Below, one piece after another: positions 41,215 to 49,676 of a stretch of DNA of 64,000 bases. Each line of letters starts with the position of its first letter. Position 1 is the stretch's first letter. The notes below the pieces were generated by a model that was not told the DNA's origin, ran no database searches, and was given only the letters and a program-made list of their open reading frames with translations. The stretch lies in assembly GCA_016223135.1 (NCBI GenBank), contig JACRPQ010000001.1, positions 1 through 64,000 on the forward strand, written 5' to 3'. The position numbers were made by a program, and so were the translations under genes. The stretch is from Chloroflexota bacterium. Its GTDB lineage: Bacteria > Chloroflexota > Anaerolineae > Anaerolineales > Villigracilaceae.

Positions 41215-42252
41215 ATGACGCTTGGTCAAATTGCCTTTCTTGGTTCCGGTGAGACATCGCTGGCAGGCGGGCGAATTTTTGAATCGCTGGCAAAAAACAT
41301 CCGTGAGCCGCTTCGTATTGCCCTGCTCGAAACTCCCGCCGGCTTTGAACTGAACTCTGCGCAGGTGGTTGGGCGGGTGGGCGATTTTATGAAGACCCGC
41401 CTGCAAAATTACAAGCCGGTGGTGGATGTGATTCCCGCCCGCAAAAAGGGAACTGCCTTCAGCCCCGACGATGCGGAAATTCTCAAACCGCTCCTCTACG
41501 CTAATATGATTTTCATGGGACCGGGCAGTCCCACCTATGCCATACGCCAGTTGAAGAACACCCTCGCGTGGGACTTAATCCGCGCCCGTCACCGCCTCGG
41601 CGCGTCACTCATCTTTGCCTCTGCCGCTACGATTTCTGTCGGCGCTCACGCCTTGCCGGTCTATGAAATCTATAAAGTAGGAGAAGACGTCCACGCTGTG
41701 GATGGACTGAACTTCTTCGCCGATTTTGACTTGCATCTCTCCTTTGTCCCGCATTGGAATAACGCCGAAGGCGGAGCAGACCTCGACACCAGCCGTTGTT
41801 TTATTGGCATGGAGCGGTTTGTGCAGTGGTGCAATTTGCTTCCTTCGGAAAACACCATCCTTGGCTTGGATGAACACACCGCTCTCATTATAGATTTGGA
41901 AAAAGGCATGTGCGAGGTCAGCGGTGTAAGCACGGTATCCATCGTCCGCGCCTGCGATTCGGAAGTCCATCCCGCCGGCTCGACCTTTGGGATGGATAAG
42001 CTTGGCGCATTCAAAATTCCCGATCCGCTGGAGAGCGGCATCTCTGCTGCGGCATGGGAGATGGCGCTTCACGCGCCGCCGCTAACAGATGACCAGCCGC
42101 CCGAAGCCGTCACCCGCCTGGCAGAAGAACGCCTCACGGCTCGCGCCGCCAAAAACTGGGCAGAGTCCGACCGCCTGCGCGAGGAAATCACCGCATTGGG
42201 TTGGACGATACAGGACGGGAAGGATGGATATAGGTTGGTAAAGAATCAATAA
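41215..42252 (+). CDS. Peptidase S51/cyanophycinase-like protein fused to a CysRS-type C-terminal tail
   Basis: Residues about 1-270 look like the class I glutaminase-like peptidase S51 family: LGQIAFLGSGETSLAGGRIF, ANMIFMGPGSPTYAIRQLK and LIFASAATISVGAHALPVYE, where an Ala-Ser-Ala replaces the usual catalytic Ser context of cyanophycinase (G-x-S-A-G), so activity is doubtful. The last 55 residues (LAEERLTARAAKNWAESDRL, then REEITALGWTIQDGKDGYRL) match the C-terminal helical tail of cysteinyl-tRNA synthetase. The gene starts one base after the stop of the peroxiredoxin-like gene. The role of this fusion is unknown. Confidence 0.75.
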   Translation: MTLGQIAFLGSGETSLAGGRIFESLAKNIREPLRIALLETPAGFELNSAQVVGRVGDFMKTRLQNYKPVVDVIPARKKGTAFSPDDAEILKPLLYANMIFMGPGSPTYAIRQLKNTLAWDLIRARHRLGASLIFASAATISVGAHALPVYEIYKVGEDVHAVDGLNFFADFDLHLSFVPHWNNAEGGADLDTSRCFIGMERFVQWCNLLPSENTILGLDEHTALIIDLEKGMCEVSGVSTVSIVRACDSEVHPAGSTFGMDKLGAFKIPDPLESGISAAAWEMALHAPPLTDDQPPEAVTRLAEERLTARAAKNWAESDRLREEITALGWTIQDGKDGYRLVKNQ

Positions 42253-42337
42253 CTCACCTTACGCAGTTCCTTCGTAGGGCGACATTTATGTCGCCCGAAA
42301 ACGCGAGATAAATCTCGCGCTACTGCGTAGCATGAGT
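42252..42337. repeat. Two-hairpin intergenic repeat (copy 2)
   Basis: Nearly identical to 2693-2777, with the same hairpins and ends. A partial extra left end (ACTCACCTTACGCA) follows at 42343-42356, so two elements may once have been in tandem. Confidence 0.8.
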
Positions 42338-42395
42338 CAATAACTCACCTTACGCACCGTAGTGAAGGTTGGGTCTCTCGGAGTTGCCGTGATTC

Positions 42396-42485
42396 TGTAC
42401 ACGGATGACACGAATTTTACGGATTCGCACGGAAAAAACTAAAAAATCCGTGTTTTTTTGTATTCGTCCGTGTAATCCGCGTACA
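42396..42485. repeat. Inverted-repeat element ending TGTAC/GTACA
   Basis: About 90 bases bounded by TGTACaCGGAT and ATCCGCGTACA, with repeated CACGGAT/ATCCGTG units inside that can fold into a long hairpin. No coding capacity; likely a MITE or a transcription end for the gene at 41215. Confidence 0.6.
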
Positions 42486-42644
42486 AAGGTTTTTTTTACT
42501 GCGGCGATTCCCAATGAGTCTGAAGGTTTTCGTCAAAATCAAGACCAAACTCATGGAGCCTTCGGGACGTTCTGCGTGTTGCACAGACACACCCTCCTCC
42601 AAAGTGGGATACAATAGGCGCGCAAAAATTACAAGGAGATTCTC

Positions 42645-43943
42645 ATGCGCGCTGTGGATATCATCATCAAAAAGCGTGATCGAGGCGAACTCACTCGCGA
42701 AGAAATAGAGTTCTTTGTCAAAGGATTTGCGTCGGGGGAAATTCCCGATTATCAGGCTTCTGCCTTTGCCATGGCAGTGGTATTGAACGGCATGACGCCG
42801 CGCGAAACCACCGACCTGACCCTGGCGATGGCGCACTCCGGTCAGATGCTCGATTTGAGCGACGTGGTGGATTTTGCCGTGGACAAACACTCCTCCGGCG
42901 GCGTCGGCGATAAAACCTCCATTGTCGTTCTGCCGGTGGTCGTGGCGTGCGGCTTGCCGGTCGGGAAAATGTCCGGGCGGGGGTTGGGTTTTAGCGGCGG
43001 CACGCTCGATAAAATGGAATCCATCCCCGGCTACCGCGTGGACCTCACCACCGAGGAATTCAAACGCCAGCTCAAAGAAAAGGGCATCGTCCTCAGCGGT
43101 CAATCCCTCGACCTGGCGCCCGCCGACGGAAAACTCTATGCCCTGCGCGATGTGACCGGCACTGTGCAGTCCATTCCCCTGATTGCCTCTTCCATTATGT
43201 GCAAAAAGCTCGCCGGAGGGGCGCAGGCAATCGTGCTGGATGTGAAAACGGGGCTGGGCGCCTTCATGACCACCCTTGAAGAAGCACGGCAGCTTGCCAG
43301 TTTGATGGTGGATATCGGCAAACTGGCGGAGCGCGAGGTGGTGGCGCTGCTTTCGGATATGAACCAGCCGCTGGGATGCGCCGTGGGCAACGCGCTGGAG
43401 GTCATTGAAGCCATTGAAACCTTGAAAGGCGGGGGACCAGCCGACTTCCGCGAACACTGCCTGCATATCGCCGCTCACATGCTGGTTCTTGGCAAACGCG
43501 CTAAAACTTTGGAAGAAGCCAGAAAAATGGCGGAAGCCGCCATTGCCAGCGGCGCGGCGCTCGAAAAACTCCGCGTGCTGGTGGAGGCGCAGGGCGGCGA
43601 TGTTAGGTATGTGGACGACATCGGCAGGTTTCCGCCTGCGAAGTTTATCGAAGTGGTCAAGGCGCCTCGAAGCGGATACATTTCCCAGGTCCATGCCAGA
43701 GCCGTGGGCGAGGCGGCAGTGGCGTTGGGCGCCGGGCGCACCAAAAAATCCGATCCCATAGACCACGCCGTCGGTTTCGTCATCCACAAAAAAGTGGGAG
43801 ATCGTGTCGAAGCGGGCGAACCGCTCTTCACCGTCCATGCCAACGATGCCGCCAAACTTGCCGAAGCGCGTCTGGCGGTGTTGAACGCCTATGCCTTCAG
43901 CGATGTAAAAGTCGAGCCTTTGCCGCTGTTTTACGATGGATAA
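42645..43943 (+). CDS. pdp: Pyrimidine-nucleoside phosphorylase
   Basis: The 432-residue protein matches thymidine/pyrimidine-nucleoside phosphorylases, which split uridine and thymidine with phosphate to base and (deoxy)ribose-1-phosphate. Signatures: MRAVDIIIKKRDRGELT, the phosphate-binding VDKHSSGGVGDKTS, and the family pattern KMSGRGLGFSGGTLDKMES. The C-terminal domain with FVIHKKVGDRVEAGEPLFTV is complete. AAGGAG lies upstream of the ATG. A TPR protein gene follows 36 bp downstream. Confidence 0.95.
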   Translation: MRAVDIIIKKRDRGELTREEIEFFVKGFASGEIPDYQASAFAMAVVLNGMTPRETTDLTLAMAHSGQMLDLSDVVDFAVDKHSSGGVGDKTSIVVLPVVVACGLPVGKMSGRGLGFSGGTLDKMESIPGYRVDLTTEEFKRQLKEKGIVLSGQSLDLAPADGKLYALRDVTGTVQSIPLIASSIMCKKLAGGAQAIVLDVKTGLGAFMTTLEEARQLASLMVDIGKLAEREVVALLSDMNQPLGCAVGNALEVIEAIETLKGGGPADFREHCLHIAAHMLVLGKRAKTLEEARKMAEAAIASGAALEKLRVLVEAQGGDVRYVDDIGRFPPAKFIEVVKAPRSGYISQVHARAVGEAAVALGAGRTKKSDPIDHAVGFVIHKKVGDRVEAGEPLFTVHANDAAKLAEARLAVLNAYAFSDVKVEPLPLFYDG

Positions 43944-43979
43944 GGTGCGTTATAATAATCGCGAGGAGTTAAGCGACTC

Positions 43980-46664
43980 ATGGCAAAAGTTTCACTTCGG
44001 GCGTACAACCGCGAAATCGAGGCAATGATTGACCGCAATCATCTGGATGAAGCGGTGGCGCATTGCCAGCACATTCTCAAAACATACCCCAAACACCTCG
44101 AAACCTACCGTCTGCTCGGCAAAGCGTATCTGGAAGCCAAACGCTATAACGAAGCGGCGGACATCTTCTCGCGTGTGCTGGCGGCGGAGCCCGGAGATTT
44201 TGTCGCGCATGTTGGCATGAGCATCATCCGCGACGAGCAAAACAAACTCGACGACGCCATCTGGCACATGGAACGCGCCTTCGATGCGCAGTCTGCCAAT
44301 TCCGCCGTGCGAGCCGAATTACAGCGCTTGTACGGACGCCGCGACGGCGTTACCCCGCCGCTCATCCGTCTTACGCGCGGCGCGCTGGCTCATTTGTACA
44401 TGCACGGCGAACTTTATCCTCAAGCCATTTCCGAAGCCAAAGGTATCCTTGAAGAAGACGCCGCCCGCGCCGACATGCAAACGCTTCTTGCCCGCGCATA
44501 CTTTCAAAGCGGGCAGAAAAAAGACGCGGCAGATGCCGCCTCCTCCGTTCTTAAACGTCTGCCATATTGCCGCGAAGCCAACCTGATATTGGCGGAAATC
44601 CTGAGCGCTGACCGTCCCGAAAGCGCCCAGCCCTATCGTCAGCGCGTCGTCGAACTTGACCCCTACGCGGCGCAGGCGGATAACCTCTTCCGCTCCGCCG
44701 AAGTCAACGATGCGGCGGTTTCCATCGAACAGTTGGATTGGAAGGGTCAGCCGGTGGGCATGCGCGCCGACTGGGACAGCGCGGCGATTGCTCTCGAAAG
44801 CGGCAGCCGTGACGAACAGCCTGACTGGCTGAAAGCCTCCCTGCAGGAAGAACCGCCTCTTTCCGCCCCGACGCTTGAATCGTCAACCCCAGCCGTTTCC
44901 ACGCCTGAAGACGACATCCCTGACTTTCTGCGCGCGGCTGGATGGGGAGCCGCCACCGGCGCCTTCGACGAGAGCAAGGCATCGGGACTTGAAGAGGAAC
45001 CTGCGCCTGCCGAGCCCATCGCTCAAGGCGACCTGCCCGATTGGATCAAAGCCATGGCGCCGGTGGAAACCCTCCAGCCGGCGGAAGAACCCAAAGAAGA
45101 AGAACTTCCCGATTGGATCAAAAAAATCGGCACGGACGAACTCCCTATCCCGTCTGCCCAAGAAGAACCTCCGTCGTCTGTGCAGCCCTTGGAAGAAAGT
45201 GACTGGCTGAAAGAACTGAAACAAGAAGAAACGGCTGCACCTGCCTTGGAGGAACAGCCGGATTGGTTGAAAAGCCTCGGCGCAGAAGAGCAAGCCGCTT
45301 CTTTCTCGGAAGAACAGCCCGACTGGCTGAAAGACTTCGTGCAAACAGAACCGTCCGCCCCTGCGCCGCAGGAGGAAGCCGATTGGTTGAAAGAATTTCC
45401 CGCCGCGCCTGCTGAACCCGCTGCAGCGGTGACAGCTGAGAGCGGCAGCCTCGGCGCGACGGAAAAAGAGCAGGACGATGCCTTTGCCTGGTTGGAATCA
45501 CTCGCCGCCAAACAAGGCGCCACCGAAGGCTTGCTCACCAAACCCGAAGAACGCCGCGAAGAAGAACCCGAATGGGTGAAGCAAGCCAAAAAGGCGACTC
45601 CCGAAGAGCAGGAAGCGCCTGTCACCCCGCCGCCTGTCTCTGCGCCGGCGGCGCAGCCTCCCGCCGGCGGAGCCGAAATTGACGATGCCCTTGCCTGGCT
45701 CGAATCGCTTGCCGCCAAACAAGGCGCCACCGAAGGCTTGCTCACCAAGCCCGAAGAACGCCGCGAAGAAGCGCCGGAATGGGTGAAACAGACAAAAGAA
45801 CTCGAGCCCACTTCCGCGCCTCCCGCCGAACCGCCCAGCGAAGAGCCTCAGCCCGTCGAAGCGGATGTTTCGGCGTGGCTCAAGAGTTTGGATGAGGAAG
45901 AGACGCCCGCCCAGCCCATCTCTGTGCCGGCGGATGAAAATACCGAATGGCTCACGTCGTTGGAGGAGGCGAAGGAAGAAGCGCCCGCATCCGAACTGCC
46001 GGCGTGGCTGCAAGGCGTCGGTGAAGAAAAAGCCCCCGAAGCAGAAACAGCCGTCCCTGAGGAAGAAGCGGCGGAGTCTGCTCCCGAAGAATTGCCCGCC
46101 TGGTTGAGCAATTTCGAGGAGGAGCAGCCTCCCGTCATTCCTGCTGCGGAAGATTTGCCCGCCTGGCTGCGTGACGAGACCGGCGAATTGGTGGTTGAGC
46201 CGACCAAAATCGAGCCGACCCGCCCTGCCGATTGGAAGCCTGTGGACGAAGTAGAGGCGGAACCGCCTCAGCCCGCCCCTGAGCCTGCTCCTGCTCCCAA
46301 GCCTGAGCCAAAGCCGAAACAGTCTCCCAAAAAAGAGACCAAGCCCGCGCCGCCGGCGACGTATGTCGAGCCTGTTACCACTGTGCGCGGCACAGGGATG
46401 CTGACCATGCCGTCCGATCCGCTGCTTGCCTCAGCGCGGACGGAGCTCTCGCGCAGCAACATTCCTGCGGCGCTTGATTCTTACGGCAAACTTATCAAGA
46501 AAGGACGCTTCCTCGAGGAGGTCATCTTCGACCTGCGCGAGGCGTTATACCGCTATCCGGTGGAGGTGAGCATCTGGCAGGCGCTGGGCGATGCCTACAT
46601 GCGCGCCAATCAATTGCAGGATGCTCTTGACGCCTACACCAAGGCGGAAGAATTGTTACGTTAG
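43980..46664 (+). CDS. TPR protein with long acidic array of Trp-containing short motifs
   Basis: Residues 1-230 and the last 75 residues consist of tetratricopeptide repeats (DEAVAHCQHILKTYPKHLET; DALDAYTKAEELL). The 500 residues between are rich in Glu, Pro and Ala and carry about 17 copies of a motif of the form (D/E/A)W(L/I/V)-x3-(L/hydrophobic): PDWLKASL, PDWIKAMA, SDWLKELK, PDWLKSLG, PAWLQGVG, and so on. A unit of about 35 residues (AWLESLAAKQGATEGLLTKP) is duplicated at about 500 and 570. The array probably is a disordered chain of identical binding peptides for a partner with a Trp pocket. No signal peptide is seen, so it should be cytosolic. The function is unknown. Confidence 0.85.
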   Translation: MAKVSLRAYNREIEAMIDRNHLDEAVAHCQHILKTYPKHLETYRLLGKAYLEAKRYNEAADIFSRVLAAEPGDFVAHVGMSIIRDEQNKLDDAIWHMERAFDAQSANSAVRAELQRLYGRRDGVTPPLIRLTRGALAHLYMHGELYPQAISEAKGILEEDAARADMQTLLARAYFQSGQKKDAADAASSVLKRLPYCREANLILAEILSADRPESAQPYRQRVVELDPYAAQADNLFRSAEVNDAAVSIEQLDWKGQPVGMRADWDSAAIALESGSRDEQPDWLKASLQEEPPLSAPTLESSTPAVSTPEDDIPDFLRAAGWGAATGAFDESKASGLEEEPAPAEPIAQGDLPDWIKAMAPVETLQPAEEPKEEELPDWIKKIGTDELPIPSAQEEPPSSVQPLEESDWLKELKQEETAAPALEEQPDWLKSLGAEEQAASFSEEQPDWLKDFVQTEPSAPAPQEEADWLKEFPAAPAEPAAAVTAESGSLGATEKEQDDAFAWLESLAAKQGATEGLLTKPEERREEEPEWVKQAKKATPEEQEAPVTPPPVSAPAAQPPAGGAEIDDALAWLESLAAKQGATEGLLTKPEERREEAPEWVKQTKELEPTSAPPAEPPSEEPQPVEADVSAWLKSLDEEETPAQPISVPADENTEWLTSLEEAKEEAPASELPAWLQGVGEEKAPEAETAVPEEEAAESAPEELPAWLSNFEEEQPPVIPAAEDLPAWLRDETGELVVEPTKIEPTRPADWKPVDEVEAEPPQPAPEPAPAPKPEPKPKQSPKKETKPAPPATYVEPVTTVRGTGMLTMPSDPLLASARTELSRSNIPAALDSYGKLIKKGRFLEEVIFDLREALYRYPVEVSIWQALGDAYMRANQLQDALDAYTKAEELLR

Positions 46665-46671
46665 CGAAAAC

Positions 46672-46712
46672 GACCTGGCAGGTCCCGGCGACCTGTCAGG
46701 TCTTATTTTTTT
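46672..46712 (+). terminator. Terminator made of two GACCTG palindromes
   Basis: GACCTGGCAGGTC and GACCTGTCAGGTC pair with each other around CCGGC and are followed by TTATTTTTTT. It lies between the TPR gene and ndk. Confidence 0.75.
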
Positions 46713-46728
46713 ATTTTGGAGGAAATCT

Positions 46729-47181
46729 GTGGAAAGATCGCTTGTGTTGGTAAAGCCCGATGGGGTTCAGCGCGGCTTGATCGGTGAGGTCATTGCGCGC
46801 TTCGAGCGCCGCGGACTGCGCCTGGTCGGCGCGAAGTTCATGCAGGTCAGCCTGGACCTGGCGAAGGCGCACTACACCGAACATGAAGGCAAGCCGTTCT
46901 ATGACGGTTTGATTGCCTACATTACCTCTGCGCCGGTGATGGCGATGGTGTGGGAGGGTCCCAACGCTGTCGCTGCCATCCGCCAAACGGTTGGTTCGAC
47001 CCGCCCGATGGAAGCCGCGCCCGGCACCATTCGTCACGACTTTGCTCTTGAGGTGGGGCGCAACCTGATCCACGCTTCGGATAAACCCGAAACCGGTGTG
47101 CGTGAAGTGGCTCTCTGGTTTAAGCCGGAAGAACTTGTGGACTGGAAGCGCGAAGTGGATAGATGGGTGTTTGAGAAGTAA
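46729..47181 (+). CDS. ndk: Nucleoside diphosphate kinase
   Basis: Ndk transfers phosphate between nucleoside di- and triphosphates through a phosphohistidine. The 150-residue product has VERSLVLVKPDGVQRGLIG, the substrate segment GSTRPMEAAPGTIRHDFA and the active-site His in GRNLIHASDK. The start is a GTG at 46729 with TGGAGG six bases upstream; a longer in-frame ATG at 46591 lies inside the TPR gene and is rejected. HDF replaces the common GDF in the GTIR motif, and SDK the usual SDS. Confidence 0.93.
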   Translation: MERSLVLVKPDGVQRGLIGEVIARFERRGLRLVGAKFMQVSLDLAKAHYTEHEGKPFYDGLIAYITSAPVMAMVWEGPNAVAAIRQTVGSTRPMEAAPGTIRHDFALEVGRNLIHASDKPETGVREVALWFKPEELVDWKREVDRWVFEK

Positions 47182-47183
47182 GT

Positions 47184-47286
47184 AACCTGAATTCGGGATA
47201 AGGCTTTTGAATCGTCCCGAAGGCTTTTGACGCAGTGGGTTCGAGAGCAGAATCAGCCTTCGGGACGCTTATCCCGAACTGACGTT
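47184..47286. repeat. Inverted-repeat element ending TTCGGGATAAG (copy 1)
   Basis: The element starts with TTCGGGATAAGGC and ends with GCTTATCCCGAA and is the reverse complement of 63331-63414. It differs by one internal duplication of about 22 bases (CGTCCCGAAGGCTTTTGA). Confidence 0.75.
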
Positions 47287-47310
47287 AAGTAGTGGCAATT
47301 GGTAAATGGA

Positions 47311-47346
47311 GCGTCCCGCTGAAAGATTGGCGGGACGCTTTTGTTT
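47311..47346 (+). terminator. Terminator downstream of ndk
   Basis: GCGTCCCGC pairs with GCGGGACGC around ten bases, followed by TTTTGTTTT. Confidence 0.8.
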
Positions 47347-47379
47347 TGGCTTCGGACTATCCGACTATTAGACTTGAGA

Positions 47380-47724
47380 CTATTGGACTCTCAACAGCAC
47401 CTTTCCGTCGCTCCAAAGCTCTTCAAGGTCGTAGTAGGCGCGCATATCGGGGGAGAAGAGATGTACGACCACGTCGCCAAAGTCCATCACCAGCCAGCCT
47501 TCGCGCGATTCCCCTTCCACGCGGCTCTTCTTTTTGTAATGGGTCTTGGTCGCTTCCAGCACACCTTTGGCGAGCGCATCCAGCATACGGTCGCTGGTGC
47601 CGTTGCAGAGAATAAAATAGTCGGTGAAGTTGGCAATCCCCTTGATGTCGAGGAGCAGGATGTCTTCGCCCTTTTTGTCCTCCAGGGCTTCGACGATTTT
47701 ATGGGCAAGTTCGAGTGCGTTCAG
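47380..47724 (-). CDS. rsfS: Ribosome silencing factor RsfS with a CTG start
   Basis: RsfS (Iojap) binds L14 of the large subunit and blocks subunit joining in slow growth. The 114-residue product has IKGIANFTDYFILCNGTSDR and SREGWLVMDFGDVVVHLF, typical of the family. The family starts with an N-A-L-E-x-A helix directly after Met; here that codon is CTG (47722-47724), preceded by AGAGGTG at good spacing. An in-frame TGA lies just upstream, and the first ATG would remove the N-terminal 46 residues. So a CTG start is the best reading. Confidence 0.85.
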   Translation of the reverse strand: MNALELAHKIVEALEDKKGEDILLLDIKGIANFTDYFILCNGTSDRMLDALAKGVLEATKTHYKKKSRVEGESREGWLVMDFGDVVVHLFSPDMRAYYDLEELWSDGKVLLRVQ

Positions 47725-47749
47725 GTTTCACCTCTTGATTTGTGACGAC

Positions 47750-48340
47750 TTAAGTCGTTGCTGCGTTTTTGAGCGGCACGGAGAAGAGTTTGGTATAGAC
47801 CGAGCCGCCCGGCCTCAGTTCGCTTTTGTAGAGATGGATAGAGTCTATCCGAGTAGTGCCGAGTGAGTCAATCGTTGTTTCTTCCAGCGCCTTGCGGATT
47901 TTTTGCTGGTCTGCCGGGCTGATGTGATCGCGCACACGTCCGATGGTGAGATGCGGCGAGAACGGGCGCGGATCCGATGCGTATCCCAGCCTGGCGCACG
48001 CCGCCTCAATGCTGTGCTGGAGCGCCTTCAACTCCGCCGGAGCCTGAATGCCAACCCACAACACACGCGCCTGCTTCGAGCTTGGAAATGAGCCGAGTCC
48101 GCCAATGGTGATGTCGAATGAGGAATAGGAATCCGCTTCGGCGCGGAGCATCTGAGTGAGGATTTCCACGCTGGCGGGAGAAACCTCCCCTAGGAATTTG
48201 AGGGTGAGGTGGATGTTTTGGACGGGCGCCCAGCGCACCAAGTCGCCGAGGGCATGGCGCAGACTATCCACATGGCATTGCATGGTTTGCTGAATGGGAA
48301 GGGGAATATCTGCGGCAATGAACGTTCGGATGAGTTGCAT
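47750..48340 (-). CDS. thpR: RNA 2',3'-cyclic phosphodiesterase
   Basis: The 196-residue 2H phosphoesterase has both catalytic motifs, NIHLTLKFLGEV and PFSPHLTIGRVRD, and the family start IRTFIAADIPLPIQ. It opens 2',3'-cyclic phosphates of RNA ends. It lies between rsfS and the response regulator on the same strand; the gap to the latter is three bases, so they are co-transcribed. Confidence 0.93.
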   Translation of the reverse strand: MQLIRTFIAADIPLPIQQTMQCHVDSLRHALGDLVRWAPVQNIHLTLKFLGEVSPASVEILTQMLRAEADSYSSFDITIGGLGSFPSSKQARVLWVGIQAPAELKALQHSIEAACARLGYASDPRPFSPHLTIGRVRDHISPADQQKIRKALEETTIDSLGTTRIDSIHLYKSELRPGGSVYTKLFSVPLKNAATT

Positions 48341-48343
48341 TTT

Positions 48344-48721
48344 TCAGGAATTTGCCCCAAGCACACGTTCGACGGCTTCCCTCAATTCGAGGAAGCCAAC
48401 CGGTTTGGTGAGGTAAGTGGATGCGCCCGCTTCCATGCTGTTTTTGATGTCGGTGGGCATGCTTTTGGCGGTGACCACAATGACCGGGATGTTTACCAGG
48501 GCGGGGTCGCGGCGCATCTGGCGCAGGATGTCGAGCCCGGAGACTTCGGGCATCATGATGTCGAGCAGGACAAGGTCGGGCTTGTCGGCGGTCATCATGG
48601 CGATGGCGGGGGCGCTGCGCGAGGTCTTGACGACGCGAAAGCCGCTGATACGCATCATTTCGGCAAACAGTTCGGCGGCGTCTTCTTCGTCTTCGATGAT
48701 GAATACGGTCTTTTGTTCCAT
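48344..48721 (-). CDS. Single-domain response regulator
   Basis: The 125-residue receiver domain has the acidic pair (IIEDEED), the phospho-acceptor Asp in LVLLDIMMPE, Thr in VIVVTAKS and the Lys in YLTKPVG. No output domain is present, so it works through protein contacts or as a phosphate relay. No sensor kinase is near. It is the first gene before thpR and rsfS. Confidence 0.92.
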   Translation of the reverse strand: MEQKTVFIIEDEEDAAELFAEMMRISGFRVVKTSRSAPAIAMMTADKPDLVLLDIMMPEVSGLDILRQMRRDPALVNIPVIVVTAKSMPTDIKNSMEAGASTYLTKPVGFLELREAVERVLGANS

Positions 48722-48843
48722 ACGCCGATAACGATAGCATAAGAGAATGGGAAGCGCAAGAGGCTTGAAGGTTGCAGCGGCATTGTAAGAATGACGCCGC
48801 CTTTCATGTCTATGAGACAGTCACTTTTTGAATTGGAGGCAGG

Positions 48844-49350
48844 ATGACCGAATTGGAAGAGTTCCGTGCGGAAAAGGACGAATTTTTCAAATCGCACCCG
48901 CAAAGCCCGCTCACGCCCGAACAAAAGCGGACTTTTACGGGGTTGAAGTATTTCCCCGAGAACGATGCCTTGCGGCTGGAAGTGAAAATCGAACGGCTGG
49001 ACGACGACCAGCCCATCTATATGCAGACCACCACTGGCGACGTGCAGATGTATTTCCGTCACGGGCGATTCAAGTTCATGGTGGAAGGGCAGGAAGTGGA
49101 GTTGACCATCTATCGCAGCGAGCATGGTTACTTCCTGCCGTTTGTGGATGCGCTTGCCGGGGTGGAGACGTACCCCGCCGGGCGCTACCTCGAACCGGAA
49201 GAACTCCCCGGCGACCGCTTCCTGGTGGACTTCAACCTGGCGTACAATCCCTATTGCGCCTATAACGAGCTATGGTCCTGTCCCATTACCCCTGCCGAGA
49301 ACCGCTTGAAGGTGCCCATTCGTGCGGGGGAGAAGATTTTCCACCCTTAA
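48844..49350 (+). CDS. DUF1684-family protein
   Basis: The 168-residue protein carries the DUF1684 pattern: the start LEEFRAEKDEFFKSHPQSPL, GLKYFPENDALRLE, FVDALAGVETYPAGRYLE and DFNLAYNPYCAYNELWSCP followed by PAENRL. The conserved Tyr-Asn-Pro-Tyr-Cys-Ala-Tyr segment is thought to form a pocket, but the function of the family is unknown. AGGCAGG precedes the ATG. Its end overlaps the convergent anti-sigma-like gene by four bases. Confidence 0.9.
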   Translation: MTELEEFRAEKDEFFKSHPQSPLTPEQKRTFTGLKYFPENDALRLEVKIERLDDDQPIYMQTTTGDVQMYFRHGRFKFMVEGQEVELTIYRSEHGYFLPFVDALAGVETYPAGRYLEPEELPGDRFLVDFNLAYNPYCAYNELWSCPITPAENRLKVPIRAGEKIFHP

Positions 49351-49640
49351 ACTTCCTTATCCATTTTTTCGACAACGTCCAGCAGGGTTTCGTACTCGTC
49401 GCAGCATTCCTGGCATATATCCAGATGCTCGCGGATGAGCGGCATAATGTGGGCGGCGTCTTTGCAGTCAATTTCGCATTCCACGTATTCATCCAATTTG
49501 GAGTAGATTTCCGCACAGGAGAGCTCTTCTTTGCGTATATCCTCCAGCACGCGCAGGAATCCCACCACCGCCTCGTTGGAGAGTTCCGCGTGAGGGGTCA
49601 GTTTGTTGCGCACCCGTTGAATGAGTTCTCGAAGGTTCAT
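49347..49640 (-). CDS. Putative zinc-binding anti-sigma factor
   Basis: The 97-residue protein has the segment HLDICQECCDEYE, in which His-x3-Cys-x2-Cys fits the zinc site of ZAS anti-sigma factors, with an earlier Cys in ELSCAEIY. There is no membrane segment. It follows an ECF sigma factor gene by 36 bp, the usual order for a sigma/anti-sigma pair. It could sense redox state through its Cys residues; that is inference. Confidence 0.75.
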   Translation of the reverse strand: MNLRELIQRVRNKLTPHAELSNEAVVGFLRVLEDIRKEELSCAEIYSKLDEYVECEIDCKDAAHIMPLIREHLDICQECCDEYETLLDVVEKMDKEV

Positions 49641-49676
49641 ACGTTGAGAGGACGATTAATGATTTCTTAATCTTAC

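Noticed and set aside
42417..43838. A 473-residue minus-strand ORF opposite the pyrimidine-nucleoside phosphorylase
   Set aside because: Antisense shadow with His-rich low-complexity sequence.
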